A stretch of DNA of 64,000 nucleotides from NCBI GenBank assembly GCA_023138735.1, contig JAGLOY010000013.1:1-64000 (forward strand), written 5' to 3'. This document shows positions 1 through 8,131 of the stretch, one piece after another. The notes below the pieces were generated by a model. That model saw only the letters and a program-made list of their open reading frames with translations, searched no databases and was not told the DNA's origin. Positions within the stretch are counted from its first letter, which is position 1, and each line of letters begins with the position of its first letter. A program made the position numbers and the translations under genes. This DNA is from Candidatus Aegiribacteria sp. (GTDB taxonomy: Bacteria; Fermentibacterota; Fermentibacteria; Fermentibacterales; JCC-6).

Positions 1-409
1 CTGATTCGCAGAAGCATGAGGATTCCACACTGTCACAGAGATAGCCAATTATTGTGGTTCCGGAGCAGAGCCTGGTGAAGCTCCCGCTCTCGGAGAAAAC
101 ACTGTCGTACACACTTACTCCCGCCATATCGCAGGGTCTGAGCCCGAGAATAACTCTCCCGTTAGTTGTGAATTCCCGAAGAATCGGCTCTGTACCGGGA
201 TCTTCCGCGAATTCAAGAAAGTAATGGGTCTCCGGCTGGAAGTGGCTCCGTGCGGCGATATCGGTTCGCCTGCTCAGGTCGATTTCCTCACCGGGGGAGA
301 TCTGTCGAAACATCAGGCACTTCTGCTCGTCGTTGGAGGGAGCAAAAAGGGGACCCTTAAGAGCGAGAAAATCGACGAGTATCTGCAGGTCATCCACCTT
401 CCAGGTCAT
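1..409 (-). CDS. FlxB/AsrA-like iron-sulfur oxidoreductase subunit (partial, 3' end missing)
   Basis: Only the first 136 codons lie in the window; the gene runs off the left edge. The ATG overlaps the TGA of the upstream gene (ATGA), with GGGAGGG just before it, so translation is probably coupled. Visible motifs are GLRPCDMAG near residue 95 and a Cys-rich SSCFC near residue 133. Both are typical of the N-terminal part of sulfhydrogenase-beta/anaerobic sulfite reductase A-like proteins, where these Cys residues bind [4Fe-4S] clusters. Its place after hdrCBA, mvhD and another ferredoxin-like gene fits flxB of an Hdr-Flx complex; that name is inference from order and fold. A flavoprotein FlxA would be expected next, outside the window. 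Confidence 0.75.
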   Translation of the reverse strand, partial: MTWKVDDLQILVDFLALKGPLFAPSNDEQKCLMFRQISPGEEIDLSRRTDIAARSHFQPETHYFLEFAEDPGTEPILREFTTNGRVILGLRPCDMAGVSVYDSVFSESGSFTRLCSGTTIIGYLCDSVESSCFCES

Positions 410-1254
410 GATCCCTCCCTTCCATGGTCGAGGCATTCGTCATCCTCCCTGAAATCGAGCATAGCAGGGGTTAGTTCGGGGTTCATACCAGGGACATACT
501 CGAAATAGTTCTCAACGATGTTCGCCAGTTTCCTGTTGATAACGCGGAGGGGGATACCCACAGGGCAGACCCTGTCGCACTCCCCGCAGTTGACGCATCG
601 ACCTGCAAGATGATAAGCCCTGATAAGGTTCCAGTATGCGTTGGAGGAGGGTTTTATACTCACTTCCACCCACTGGGGAGAGGATTTCTCGGTCACGCAC
701 TCGCGGCAGTAGCACAGAGGGCACACATCCCGGCAGGCATAGCACCTTATGCATTTGTCGAACTGATGCCTGAAGAACTTGAACCGTTCAGCGCGCGTGA
801 GCTCATTGATAGAACTGAGTTCTTCGTCCTCGATAGCCTCATCCTTTATTTCCACGCCCTCCGGGTGGATGAGCTCATCGTAATCAGGGGGCGTGTTGAC
901 TCGGCAGAACGCGCACTTCGGTAGCGGTTTGCCATCCTCTTCCAGGCCGGGGCATACGATGCCTAGTACACTGAATCTTTCTCTGTCCAGCTCGCCCTCC
1001 GCGACCAGTTGAACCATGGTCCTTCCATCGCAGCCTTTGAGAAAGATTCCGATCCTTTCGTCACCGTTCAATTTAATGAAGGACATCAGATTGTGTACGC
1101 ATCCGTCACCGAAATAGAGGTTATCCACATCGGCAGGATCTGTTATTCGAACCGGCTTGACCGACCCGTCCGATCTTTGACTATAGCCGATGAAGGAGTC
1201 AATCTTATCCGCCTCCAGCCAGCGCTTTGCAGTCTCTTCAATTTCGCTATACAT
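406..1254 (-). CDS. FlxC-like / FdhB-FrhB-like protein with two C-terminal [4Fe-4S] motifs
   Basis: About 282 residues. The N-terminal part has Cys-containing motifs (GDGCVHNL, KGCDGRTMVQL, CPG, CAFC) as in the F420-hydrogenase/formate-dehydrogenase beta family. The C-terminal part has two ferredoxin motifs, CIRCYACRDVCPLC and CVNCGECDRVCPVG. The open frame extends 15 codons further upstream, but ATG at 1254 is preferred because GAGGA lies just upstream and it follows the preceding stop by one base. It overlaps the next gene by 4 bp. Likely role: carries electrons between the flavin subunit and HdrA/MvhD in an Hdr-Flx complex. Complex membership is inferred from the operon; the exact subunit letter is uncertain. 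Confidence 0.8.
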   Translation of the reverse strand: MYSEIEETAKRWLEADKIDSFIGYSQRSDGSVKPVRITDPADVDNLYFGDGCVHNLMSFIKLNGDERIGIFLKGCDGRTMVQLVAEGELDRERFSVLGIVCPGLEEDGKPLPKCAFCRVNTPPDYDELIHPEGVEIKDEAIEDEELSSINELTRAERFKFFRHQFDKCIRCYACRDVCPLCYCRECVTEKSSPQWVEVSIKPSSNAYWNLIRAYHLAGRCVNCGECDRVCPVGIPLRVINRKLANIVENYFEYVPGMNPELTPAMLDFREDDECLDHGREGS

Positions 1255-1255
1255 G

Positions 1256-1687
1256 CTAATCCTCGAGTTCTTTGCGAGAGTAAGGATTGGGTCGGCCAAG
1301 TGCCTTTACATCCTCGGTGAAGGCGGTCACTACTTCAGCGAAGCGGTCCCCTTCGGAGGCCGACACCCATTCCAGAGTGAGGCGTTCAGGTTCTACACCG
1401 ACGAAATCGAGGAAGGATTTCAGTACAGAAAATCGTCGTCTGGCATAGTAATTACCCTCGTTGTAGTGGCAGTCCGCAGGGTGGCAGCCGCCAATAAAGA
1501 CGCCATCTGCACCGCTCAGAAGCGAAGTGAGTATAAAGTGCGGGCTGACCCTGCCGGAGCAGGGGATTCTTATAGGCCTGATGTTCTGGGGGTACTTGAT
1601 CCTGGTGGTACCGGCCAGATCGGCTCCGGCGTAGGTGCACCAGTTGCATAGCAGGCCGACAATTCTTGGGTAGTACTCTTCTGTCAT
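1256..1687 (-). CDS. MvhD/FlxD-like [2Fe-2S] electron-transfer subunit
   Basis: 143 residues, normal length for MvhD/FrhD-type proteins. The family signature is clear: CNWCTYAGADLAG near residue 14, then CSGRV, then GADGVFIGGCHPADCHY, the Cys set that binds a [2Fe-2S] cluster. In methanogens MvhD passes electrons from hydrogenase to HdrA; in bacterial Flx-Hdr complexes FlxD does so from the NADH-oxidising part. The start overlaps the hdrA stop as ATGA. All key cysteines are present; no Sec codon is used. Confidence 0.92.
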   Translation of the reverse strand: MTEEYYPRIVGLLCNWCTYAGADLAGTTRIKYPQNIRPIRIPCSGRVSPHFILTSLLSGADGVFIGGCHPADCHYNEGNYYARRRFSVLKSFLDFVGVEPERLTLEWVSASEGDRFAEVVTAFTEDVKALGRPNPYSRKELED

Positions 1688-3654
1688 CTTGCTACCTCCA
1701 CCGCGAAGAGAGCCGTAATTTCGGCATGAATCTGTTCATCACTGAATGCCCTGAGCTCCATTGCACCGTCTGAGCATTGGGCTACGCAGGCGCCGCAACC
1801 CTGGCAGACGCCGGGCAGGACTTTCGCGATTTTTCGTTCCATGAACTCGTCTTCTTCCACTGCTGTAAAGAAACAGACCTCCATGCAGTCCATGCAGCCC
1901 GTGCATCTGCCCGGATCGACTTCTGCAATGATTGGCTCTCTCGCTATCTGATCCCTTGAGAGAAGGCCAAGCACTTTGGATGCGGATGCCGATGCCTGCG
2001 CCACAGATTCTGGAATATCCTTTGGACCCTGGCACATTCCGGCGAGGTAGATCCCCGCCTTGTTCGTTTCCACCGGCCGGAGCTTCGGGTGAAGCTCGTT
2101 GAAGAAGCCGTACTGATCGTAACCGATCCCGAGCATCTGGGCGAGTTCGGCAGCATCATTCTGCGCGGCGGCTCCGTTGGTCAGTATGACCATATCGGCC
2201 TCCACCTCGATCTGTCTGCCGAGAAAGGCATCCTCCGAACGCACAAGAAGCTTACCATCGGACTGTACTATTCGTGAAGGGCGCCCTTTGATGAACTGGA
2301 CATCCTCCTGTTCTATCGCTCTGCGGACGAACTCCTCGTATCCCTTACCCGCTGCCCTTATGTCAATATAGAATGAGTAGATCTTTGCATCGGGGATCTT
2401 CGATCTCGTAATCACTGCATGCTTCGCTGTAGCCATGCAGCATATCCTTGAACAGTAGGGGAATCCCTTGGATGGATCCCTTGACCCGACGCAGTGGATG
2501 AAAACTATGCTTTTCGGCTCCATTCCGTCTGAAGGCCGCCGGAGTTTCCCGCCGGTGGGGCCTGATGCGTTAGTGAGCCTCTCGAACTGAAGCCAGCTTA
2601 TCACATCTTTGTAACTGCCGTATCCGTACTCGGTGTACTTCCTTGCATCGAAGAAGTGGAAGCCTGTAGCAACGACAATGGCGCCTACCTGTACCTCAAC
2701 GATTTCATTCTCCTGCTCAAAGTCGATGGCATCCGCCGGACAGACCTTCTCACATGCCCTGCATTTACCTGTCTTGAAATAAATACAGCTCTCTCTGTCG
2801 ATAGCCGGTGCCGCAGGTACCGCCTGCGGGAAAGGCCTGTATATAGCGGTCCGGTCAGCGAGGCTGGCATCGAACTCGGAAGGTACCCTCACGGGGCAGA
2901 CCTCAAGGCAGGTACCGCACCCGTTGCACTTCTCCAGGTCGACCGATCTGGCGCGTATTCTCGCCTTCACCTTGTAAGCACCAACGAAGCCGGTGACCTC
3001 TTCCACTTCTGAGTATGTCAGCAGCGTGATATTCGGGTGGGATGCGACTTCGACCATCTTGGGTGTGAGGATACAGGAAGCGCAGTCGAGGGTCGGGAAG
3101 GTTTTGTCATACTGAGCCATGTGACCGCCCAGAGAGGGGCTTCTTTCCACAAGGGTTACATCCACACCCCCATCCGCGATATCCAGTGCCGCCTGAATGC
3201 CTGCGACTCCTCCACCTATCACAAGAGCTCTCCTTGTGACCGGAAGATGTATCTCCTCCAGAGGTCGTAGCCTTGCAACCTTCGCAACTTTCATGCGGAC
3301 CAGATCGATTGCTTTCGCTGTGGCTTCACCCCTGTTCAGCGCGACCCATGAAGTATGCTCCCTTAGGTTAGCCATTTCCATCATGTAAGGGTTAAGTCCT
3401 GCGTCACGAAGAGTTTTTCTGAAGGTAGGCTCGTGCATTCTCGGTGAGCACGCGGCAACTACCACACCGTCGAGGTTGTATTCCTTTATCGCATCCTTGA
3501 TCTGGGTCTGCCCCGGAGCGGAGCAGGTGAACTGGTAATCTACAGCGCAGGCGACATCCGGTAGACGGGTGGCGGATTCTATGACGCGGTCTATATCGAC
3601 CATAGAGGAAATGTTTGTTCCGCAATGACAGACGAATACTCCTATTTTACGCAT
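1684..3654 (-). CDS. hdrA: Heterodisulfide reductase subunit A, flavin-bifurcating type
   Basis: 656 residues, normal size for HdrA. The N-terminus carries the HdrA motif with CHCGTN, followed by a Rossmann FAD site (GGGVAGIQAALDIAD). Four ferredoxin-type motifs follow: CNGCGTCLEVCP, a CRACEKVCP group, CTGCMDCMEVC near the C-terminus and CQGCGACVAQC. HdrA is the flavoprotein of heterodisulfide reductases where electrons are bifurcated between ferredoxin and a disulfide. The start at 3654 is chosen over one 21 bases upstream because GGAGG sits 6-7 nt before it; it overlaps the hdrB stop by 8 bp. No hydrogenase genes are next to it, so the donor is probably NADH through Flx proteins (inference). 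Confidence 0.95.
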   Translation of the reverse strand: MRKIGVFVCHCGTNISSMVDIDRVIESATRLPDVACAVDYQFTCSAPGQTQIKDAIKEYNLDGVVVAACSPRMHEPTFRKTLRDAGLNPYMMEMANLREHTSWVALNRGEATAKAIDLVRMKVAKVARLRPLEEIHLPVTRRALVIGGGVAGIQAALDIADGGVDVTLVERSPSLGGHMAQYDKTFPTLDCASCILTPKMVEVASHPNITLLTYSEVEEVTGFVGAYKVKARIRARSVDLEKCNGCGTCLEVCPVRVPSEFDASLADRTAIYRPFPQAVPAAPAIDRESCIYFKTGKCRACEKVCPADAIDFEQENEIVEVQVGAIVVATGFHFFDARKYTEYGYGSYKDVISWLQFERLTNASGPTGGKLRRPSDGMEPKSIVFIHCVGSRDPSKGFPYCSRICCMATAKHAVITRSKIPDAKIYSFYIDIRAAGKGYEEFVRRAIEQEDVQFIKGRPSRIVQSDGKLLVRSEDAFLGRQIEVEADMVILTNGAAAQNDAAELAQMLGIGYDQYGFFNELHPKLRPVETNKAGIYLAGMCQGPKDIPESVAQASASASKVLGLLSRDQIAREPIIAEVDPGRCTGCMDCMEVCFFTAVEEDEFMERKIAKVLPGVCQGCGACVAQCSDGAMELRAFSDEQIHAEITALFAVEVAR

Positions 3655-4579
3655 TAGAGACCTCCAGCTTCTCAAGAAGTCTTTTCACAGGAGTGATGTG
3701 AGCTTCAAGACCGAGTCTGACTGGATCGATCCCCATAGCCAGACCCAGGAGCTGGTTGATATAGAGAACCGGCACTCCGTACTCCTCTATCCCCCGCTCC
3801 TCCATCTTGAACTGTCCACGATCGAGGATGGTCATGCAGTAGGGACAGACCACTATCAGGACGTCGGCCTCGATCTTCTTGAGGGAATCAAGCTTACGCT
3901 TGAGGAAAGGCAGAGACATTTCCTCTTTATGGATGATTACCTGCGTCAATCCACTGCCGCAGCAGGTCCTCGCCTCCGGGTATGTGACGTTCTCCGCTCC
4001 CGCAATCTCTATCAGTTCCTCAAGGACTGTGGGCATGTAAGGATCGTCAACGGCATCGTGCTTGAAACCGTACAGGTAATGACAGCCGTAGTGTGTTGCG
4101 ACTCGAAGACCCTTGAGCGGTCTTGTGATCAGCTCTTTTATTCTATTTTTAAGCCCTGCGACGGCCTCGAGCATATGGAGTACATGGCTTGTGCCCTTGT
4201 ACTCGCGTCCGATCATGCCCAGCATCTCGTTGACCTTGTTCGTGATGTCAGGATTATGGTCCATGAAATGACCGAACTCGGTCAGGAACATGTGACAGCC
4301 GTTGCACACGGTCAGAGCGTTTTTACCTGATTCTTCGATAATTGAAAGGTTCCGCGCTACTGCGGGAAGGGAAGCGGTCACCTCGGCCAGGGAAGTGAAG
4401 GTGATAAATCCGCCGCAGCAGCTCTGCTCGGGTGAATCCTCCAGCTCGATCCCCAGCCTTGCGAACACCTCCTCGGTGGATGTTTCGATTCCCGGATACT
4501 TGCTCGAAGAGACGCACGATCTGAACAGGAAATAGCTGTCGTTAATTGGTACCTTCTTCACAATTTCTGCTCTAGGCAT
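3647..4579 (-). CDS. hdrB: Heterodisulfide reductase subunit B (two CCG domains)
   Basis: 310 residues, standard for HdrB. Two Cys-rich CCG domains are visible: the first with RSCVSSSKYPG, CCGGFITF and CNGCHMFL, the second with HYGCHYLYGF, CCGSGLTQV and CPYCMTIL. These bind the unusual [4Fe-4S] clusters where the disulfide is reduced. ATG 4579 is chosen because GAGGAGG is 6 nt upstream; an ATG six bases earlier would touch that site. It overlaps hdrC by 8 bp. The natural disulfide substrate in this organism is unknown; in sulfate reducers DsrC-type proteins are proposed, and no dsrC is in this window. Confidence 0.95.
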   Translation of the reverse strand: MPRAEIVKKVPINDSYFLFRSCVSSSKYPGIETSTEEVFARLGIELEDSPEQSCCGGFITFTSLAEVTASLPAVARNLSIIEESGKNALTVCNGCHMFLTEFGHFMDHNPDITNKVNEMLGMIGREYKGTSHVLHMLEAVAGLKNRIKELITRPLKGLRVATHYGCHYLYGFKHDAVDDPYMPTVLEELIEIAGAENVTYPEARTCCGSGLTQVIIHKEEMSLPFLKRKLDSLKKIEADVLIVVCPYCMTILDRGQFKMEERGIEEYGVPVLYINQLLGLAMGIDPVRLGLEAHITPVKRLLEKLEVSNA

Positions 4580-5258
4580 TGTCATCCTCCTCAGGAAAGC
4601 CGGCGAACTTGCCATTCGGGCCGGTCACCGTCACCATCCTGTCGAGCTCCGCCCGAGTGAGGGGAGCCTTCTCCTCCTTGTGCGGCAGCTCCTTCAGTAT
4701 CCTGGTCATGCCTGAGACGTCGGATATGAACTGCACCTCGCTAAGAGCGCGATCTGAGACTTTCCTCTCCCGGGAGAGACCCATCTTCTCGCGGACATCT
4801 GCCATGCTCCCGGAGGTGTTCGAATTATTCGCTCTTCGCCGTGTGATATTCGGGTTACGCTCGTCCTGCAGCACGGTCATACCGGTCCTGTAGTAATCGA
4901 GGGCATAGGGCAGGAGTTTCTTCACATACTCCCAGCCGTATCCTGCGTAGAGGGAGGCGTACCTTAGCATGGCTACTGTGAAGGGGAAGTTAATGTCCTT
5001 AGGGCAGCTTGCGTAACAGGATGAGCAGAAGAAGCAGGACCAGAGTTCCTCCGACTTTATTACGTCTTCTACGTTTCCAAGCTTAATGGAGTGGATAATT
5101 CTACGTGAATTGTATTGTGTGACAGAGGCCGCAGGGCAGTTGCCAACACATTTGCCGCACTGCATGCACTTCTCAAGGTCCCCGATGAAACGGAAGGTCA
5201 GCTCGCTCAGATCGCTGTATAGCTCTGGACGAAGTTTCTTGTCGAACAGCCTACTCAT
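4572..5258 (-). CDS. hdrC: Heterodisulfide reductase subunit C
   Basis: 228 residues with two ferredoxin motifs, CMQCGKCVGNCP near residue 33 and CFFCSSCYASCP near residue 75, as in HdrC, which feeds electrons from HdrA to the HdrB active site. The rest is helical without membrane spans, so this is the soluble type. Start is ATG 5258; a GTG three codons upstream (5267) is also possible. The ribosome site is weak and the gene follows the stop of the Met-rich gene with overlap, which suggests translational coupling. Confidence 0.93.
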   Translation of the reverse strand: MSRLFDKKLRPELYSDLSELTFRFIGDLEKCMQCGKCVGNCPAASVTQYNSRRIIHSIKLGNVEDVIKSEELWSCFFCSSCYASCPKDINFPFTVAMLRYASLYAGYGWEYVKKLLPYALDYYRTGMTVLQDERNPNITRRRANNSNTSGSMADVREKMGLSRERKVSDRALSEVQFISDVSGMTRILKELPHKEEKAPLTRAELDRMVTVTGPNGKFAGFPEEDDNA

Positions 5259-5691
5259 CTTTGCCACCAGCCTTCTTCGGTTTGCGCATCATTCCGGGCA
5301 TCGCCTTCATGAAAGGGGGGATGAGGGTCGGGTGTCTCAGCATGAGGGGAAGCATATCAGGCATCATCCCCATTATCATTCCCGGGGTCATCCTCATACT
5401 GAAGACGCCCATCATCTCGGACATAACATTGATTATCCTCTTGCCGAGTCTGGGATTGTCGCCAAGAACTTCCGCCACATAAGGCATCATGTCCATCACC
5501 AGATCCTTGTCCATTGTAGCACCGCTGTCCTCCATCATTCCAGGCATCATTTCAAAAATCGCGGGTTTTCTATCCGGCCGCAGAGCAAGCAGCTTAAGCA
5601 TCCCGGGCATCATCCCGAGAAGCCTCTCCCTGTTCACATCCATGGACAGGGCATTCGAGTAAATCTCCATCATTCTATCAATCGTATTCAT
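5251..5691 (-). CDS. Methionine-rich repeat protein of the hdr operon, function unknown
   Basis: I do not recognise a family. The 146-residue protein contains about 30 methionines, many in a recurring MMPGM-type motif (near residues 27, 48, 68, 109 and 130), mostly spaced about 20-21 residues apart. Between the motifs lie amphipathic helical stretches rich in Leu, Arg and Asp. There is no signal peptide and no clear membrane helix; the tail is basic (KPKK). It starts 4 bp inside the end of rex (ATGA overlap) with GGAAGG 6 nt upstream and ends inside hdrC. Its place between a redox repressor and the Hdr subunits suggests a structural, assembly or metal-handling partner of the Hdr-Flx complex, but this is inference. 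Confidence 0.8.
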   Translation of the reverse strand: MNTIDRMMEIYSNALSMDVNRERLLGMMPGMLKLLALRPDRKPAIFEMMPGMMEDSGATMDKDLVMDMMPYVAEVLGDNPRLGKRIINVMSEMMGVFSMRMTPGMIMGMMPDMLPLMLRHPTLIPPFMKAMPGMMRKPKKAGGKDE

Positions 5692-6320
5692 TTGCACCTT
5701 CCCTCATTTTTCAGGCCGTGGGACAGGAGATCAATTTCGAAAGGCATGTCCGTATACCTGAGGTCTACTCCCGAGGGAGCTTGCAATGGTTCGATATTAA
5801 AGCTGAGAATCGCGCGGCAGCCGTTCTCCACCAGGAGATCTACCGCCCGCTGGGCCAATCCCGGTGTGACACAGATCATCCCGATGAAATCGGTAATCCC
5901 ATCAAGAACTGCACTCATCTTACTTGCATGATAAACTGAGACTCCGCCGATGAGTTCTCCCGTTCTGCTGCCATCGATATCGAAGGCACCTAGGAACCTG
6001 TACTTTGTGCCTGGGATCCCGCCTTCCAGGAGAGCCCTGCCAAGACGTCCGGCTCCCATGAGGACCACTGGAGGAGGGCTTAATATCCCGAGTATCCGTT
6101 CAATCACTTCCAACAGCTCCACGGGATTGTAGCCGGAACCCTGCTTGCCGAACTCACCGTACGCTGCAAGATCTTTTCGGACAGAGGCTGGGGATATGCC
6201 GCATGGCTCCGCCAACGAGGTGGAAGTGATGATATCGATACCGTTTGCGATAGCCATCCTGAGGCAGCGAGCGTAATGGCTCAGGCGTTTTAACGTTGCT
6301 TCTGATTCGGTCTTGTTCAA
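5688..6320 (-). CDS. rex: Redox-sensing transcriptional repressor Rex (copy 1)
   Basis: 210 residues with the full Rex layout: an N-terminal winged helix (LKRLSHYARCL, CGISPASVRKDLAAYGEFGKQGSGY) and a C-terminal NAD(H)-binding Rossmann domain (VVLMGAGRLGRALL). Rex leaves its operator when NADH/NAD+ rises. The start is TTG at 6320 with GGTGGGAAA directly upstream; no ATG precedes the conserved helix. It is the first gene of the hdr-flx operon, so it probably represses itself and the complex through the palindrome at 6337-6360. A paralogue lies at 31804-32439. Confidence 0.94.
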   Translation of the reverse strand: MNKTESEATLKRLSHYARCLRMAIANGIDIITSTSLAEPCGISPASVRKDLAAYGEFGKQGSGYNPVELLEVIERILGILSPPPVVLMGAGRLGRALLEGGIPGTKYRFLGAFDIDGSRTGELIGGVSVYHASKMSAVLDGITDFIGMICVTPGLAQRAVDLLVENGCRAILSFNIEPLQAPSGVDLRYTDMPFEIDLLSHGLKNEGRCK

Positions 6321-6336
6321 TTTCCCACCAAACTAG

Positions 6337-6360
6337 TAGTGAAAGTTACCACTTTCACTA
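6337..6360. promoter_or_regulatory. Candidate Rex operator upstream of rex copy 1
   Basis: A 24-bp imperfect palindrome with half sites TAGTGAAAG and CTTTCACTA around a 6-bp centre, 17 bp before the TTG start of rex. The GTGA/TCAC half sites resemble known Rex boxes, but they are 12 bp apart (TAGTGA to TCACTA) rather than the usual 6. The other rex gene has a site with the same spacing at 31764-31787, which supports the call. Confidence 0.65.
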
Positions 6361-6390
6361 TCGAATTTGAAAGGCAATGTCAAGAACACA

Positions 6391-6413
6391 AAAACCGTCC
6401 TCGGAAAGGACGG
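6391..6413 (-). terminator. Rho-independent terminator of the DUF3795 gene
   Basis: On the minus strand a 7-bp stem (CCGTCCT / AGGACGG) with a 5-nt loop is followed by a T run, about 30 bp after the DUF3795 stop. It separates that gene from the rex-hdr operon. Confidence 0.8.
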
Positions 6414-6439
6414 CTTCTGTACATTCTGTAAGGTGGTAT

Positions 6440-6787
6440 TTATTTAGAAGTGTTTATCTCATCCAGAACTTCTCTGCATGAAGGAACGAACTCAAAGAAT
6501 TTCTCGATTCTCTCGCAGGGGTATTCGCTGCAGAGCCCGCAGTTGGCTATGTGGTGCGTCTGCTGACTGCATGAACGGATATCACACTCCGCACAGTGGG
6601 TGATCTGAACACCTTCTGTAGCCTGACAACCTACGCAGTTGATATCGGATGCTCCGATCTGGGCTCCGTACATCTTCGACCAGTCCTTTGCCGTCTTCTC
6701 CCGCAGTTCCTGATCATCGGTTCTGTAGGCAATAAAAGCAGGACATTCATTACAGATGATACCGCACGATCCAACTATCCTGTTCAT
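6440..6787 (-). CDS. DUF3795 cysteine-rich protein
   Basis: 115 residues with many Cys: GSCGIICNECPAF at the N-terminus, CVGCQAT, HCAECDIRSC, and NCGLCSEYPCERI near the C-terminus. This is the DUF3795 pattern, common in anaerobes, presumed to bind zinc or iron-sulfur. AAAGGAG lies 6 nt before the ATG. It is a single gene with its own terminator. Function is unknown. Confidence 0.88.
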   Translation of the reverse strand: MNRIVGSCGIICNECPAFIAYRTDDQELREKTAKDWSKMYGAQIGASDINCVGCQATEGVQITHCAECDIRSCSQQTHHIANCGLCSEYPCERIEKFFEFVPSCREVLDEINTSK

Positions 6788-6817
6788 GATTTCTCCTTTC
6801 AGAAAAGAATATGTAAG

Positions 6818-8131
6818 TTAACGCTCAAGGATTACTACTCTTCCGGACAAAGTACCGGATTCATCACTGCCGGCAAATGTAAAATAGACTCCAGGATCGC
6901 AGGCATCTGCAGCCCACAGGAAAACGTTTGAATTCGGATGCGTTGAGAGAACTTCATCGATCAGCCTGCCCGAGATATCGTAGATCCCGATTCTGGATAC
7001 TGCGGAGAACCCGAAAAGCTCAATTCTGACCGAGGACAAGGCCGGGTTAGGGGAAATGCTGATAGCCTGCTCCAGGGCAGGAGGATGACTTCCTTCTATA
7101 CCGACCGGTACATTCATGAACCTTACTGCATCTGCCACGATCACAGGCCCTGGAGTACAGCCCTCGCTGGAAATCTCCACCCAACCGAAAGTTCCCTCAG
7201 GGAAAGAGAAAGAACCGAGTGAATACCACTCCTCACCGCCTGTGCTCTGATCCACAATGAATTCATTTTCACCGTTTTGGTGATGTACGATGAACCTGGC
7301 ATCAGTTGCTCTGTTTGAGCCCGATACCCACCACAGAGACACATCATACAAACCGGAAACAGGTATGTACGGATTCCATCTTGCAGTATGAACAGTGCCG
7401 GATACGTTTATCCAGGCGTAATCAGGTCCGAATGGAGCACCATAGTAACCAAGATCCCATCTATTCGGACCTTCCGTTGTAAAAGAGGGGTAAGAATTGT
7501 CGACTACCCTGCTTAGATACTGGGGTGTAACCGGTGAGAGCAGATTTTCACATAACCCGGCACAGTAAGCCCATCCTTCGATTCCGGAATGGTCCTGCCA
7601 TTGAGTATAGAATCTCCAGGATTCATCCCAGCCAGTGATGTAGTCAAGGAACGAAGCTTCACCCAGAATTGATGGCATTTCTGTGTACTTAATGACATAG
7701 AACCCGGCTGTTTTAACTCCTCGATCGGTGTACCCGAATGCTTCAACTATGTAAGGGTGAGTTATGTCCCGTAAGGCGAAGGACTCCGGTGAACCATCGG
7801 TATCGCAGTACGTTTCGGTTCCCTGAACCGATCCGTTGAAAGCGTTGTGATGAATGGAGATGAATCTGTCATAACCGCCCGCATTTGCGTATTCTACCCT
7901 GTCGACAAGCGATACGTACCTATCAGAATCCCTGGTCATAGAGACAGTTTCACACTCAGGCAGCTGTTCAAGGTATGACCTGGCAAGGAATGCAACATCT
8001 AGATTTGCCTCCTTTTCCATGTAGTAAATACCAACAGCGCCAGCATCCGAGCCGCCATGCCCGGGATCGAGGCACACCGACCATGCCAATATCATCCCTG
8101 CTGTAAGCGGCAGCGGAATCAGGAATTGCAT
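6818..8131 (-). CDS. Secreted N-acetylmuramoyl-L-alanine amidase with C-terminal sorting domain
   Basis: 437 residues. A short hydrophobic N-terminus leads into an Amidase_3 domain: CLDPGHGG (zinc His), MEKEANLD (zinc Glu), SIHHNAF (zinc His) and GEASFL (catalytic Glu). It cuts the stem peptide from muramic acid in peptidoglycan. A middle beta domain (residues about 210-340, WDLGYYGAPFG to VIVADAVRF) looks like a golvesin/Xly carbohydrate-binding module. The end (SPNPALSSVRIEL, YDISGRLI) is a Por/T9SS-type sorting domain. Its ATG shares one base with the stop of the upstream gene, so the two form an operon. Confidence 0.9.
   Translation of the reverse strand: MQFLIPLPLTAGMILAWSVCLDPGHGGSDAGAVGIYYMEKEANLDVAFLARSYLEQLPECETVSMTRDSDRYVSLVDRVEYANAGGYDRFISIHHNAFNGSVQGTETYCDTDGSPESFALRDITHPYIVEAFGYTDRGVKTAGFYVIKYTEMPSILGEASFLDYITGWDESWRFYTQWQDHSGIEGWAYCAGLCENLLSPVTPQYLSRVVDNSYPSFTTEGPNRWDLGYYGAPFGPDYAWINVSGTVHTARWNPYIPVSGLYDVSLWWVSGSNRATDARFIVHHQNGENEFIVDQSTGGEEWYSLGSFSFPEGTFGWVEISSEGCTPGPVIVADAVRFMNVPVGIEGSHPPALEQAISISPNPALSSVRIELFGFSAVSRIGIYDISGRLIDEVLSTHPNSNVFLWAADACDPGVYFTFAGSDESGTLSGRVVILER

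Noticed and set aside
5086-5931. 281-codon plus-strand frame opposite hdrC, the Met-rich gene and rex
   Set aside because: It is antisense to three well-supported overlapping genes and its product is His/Arg-rich with no domain.
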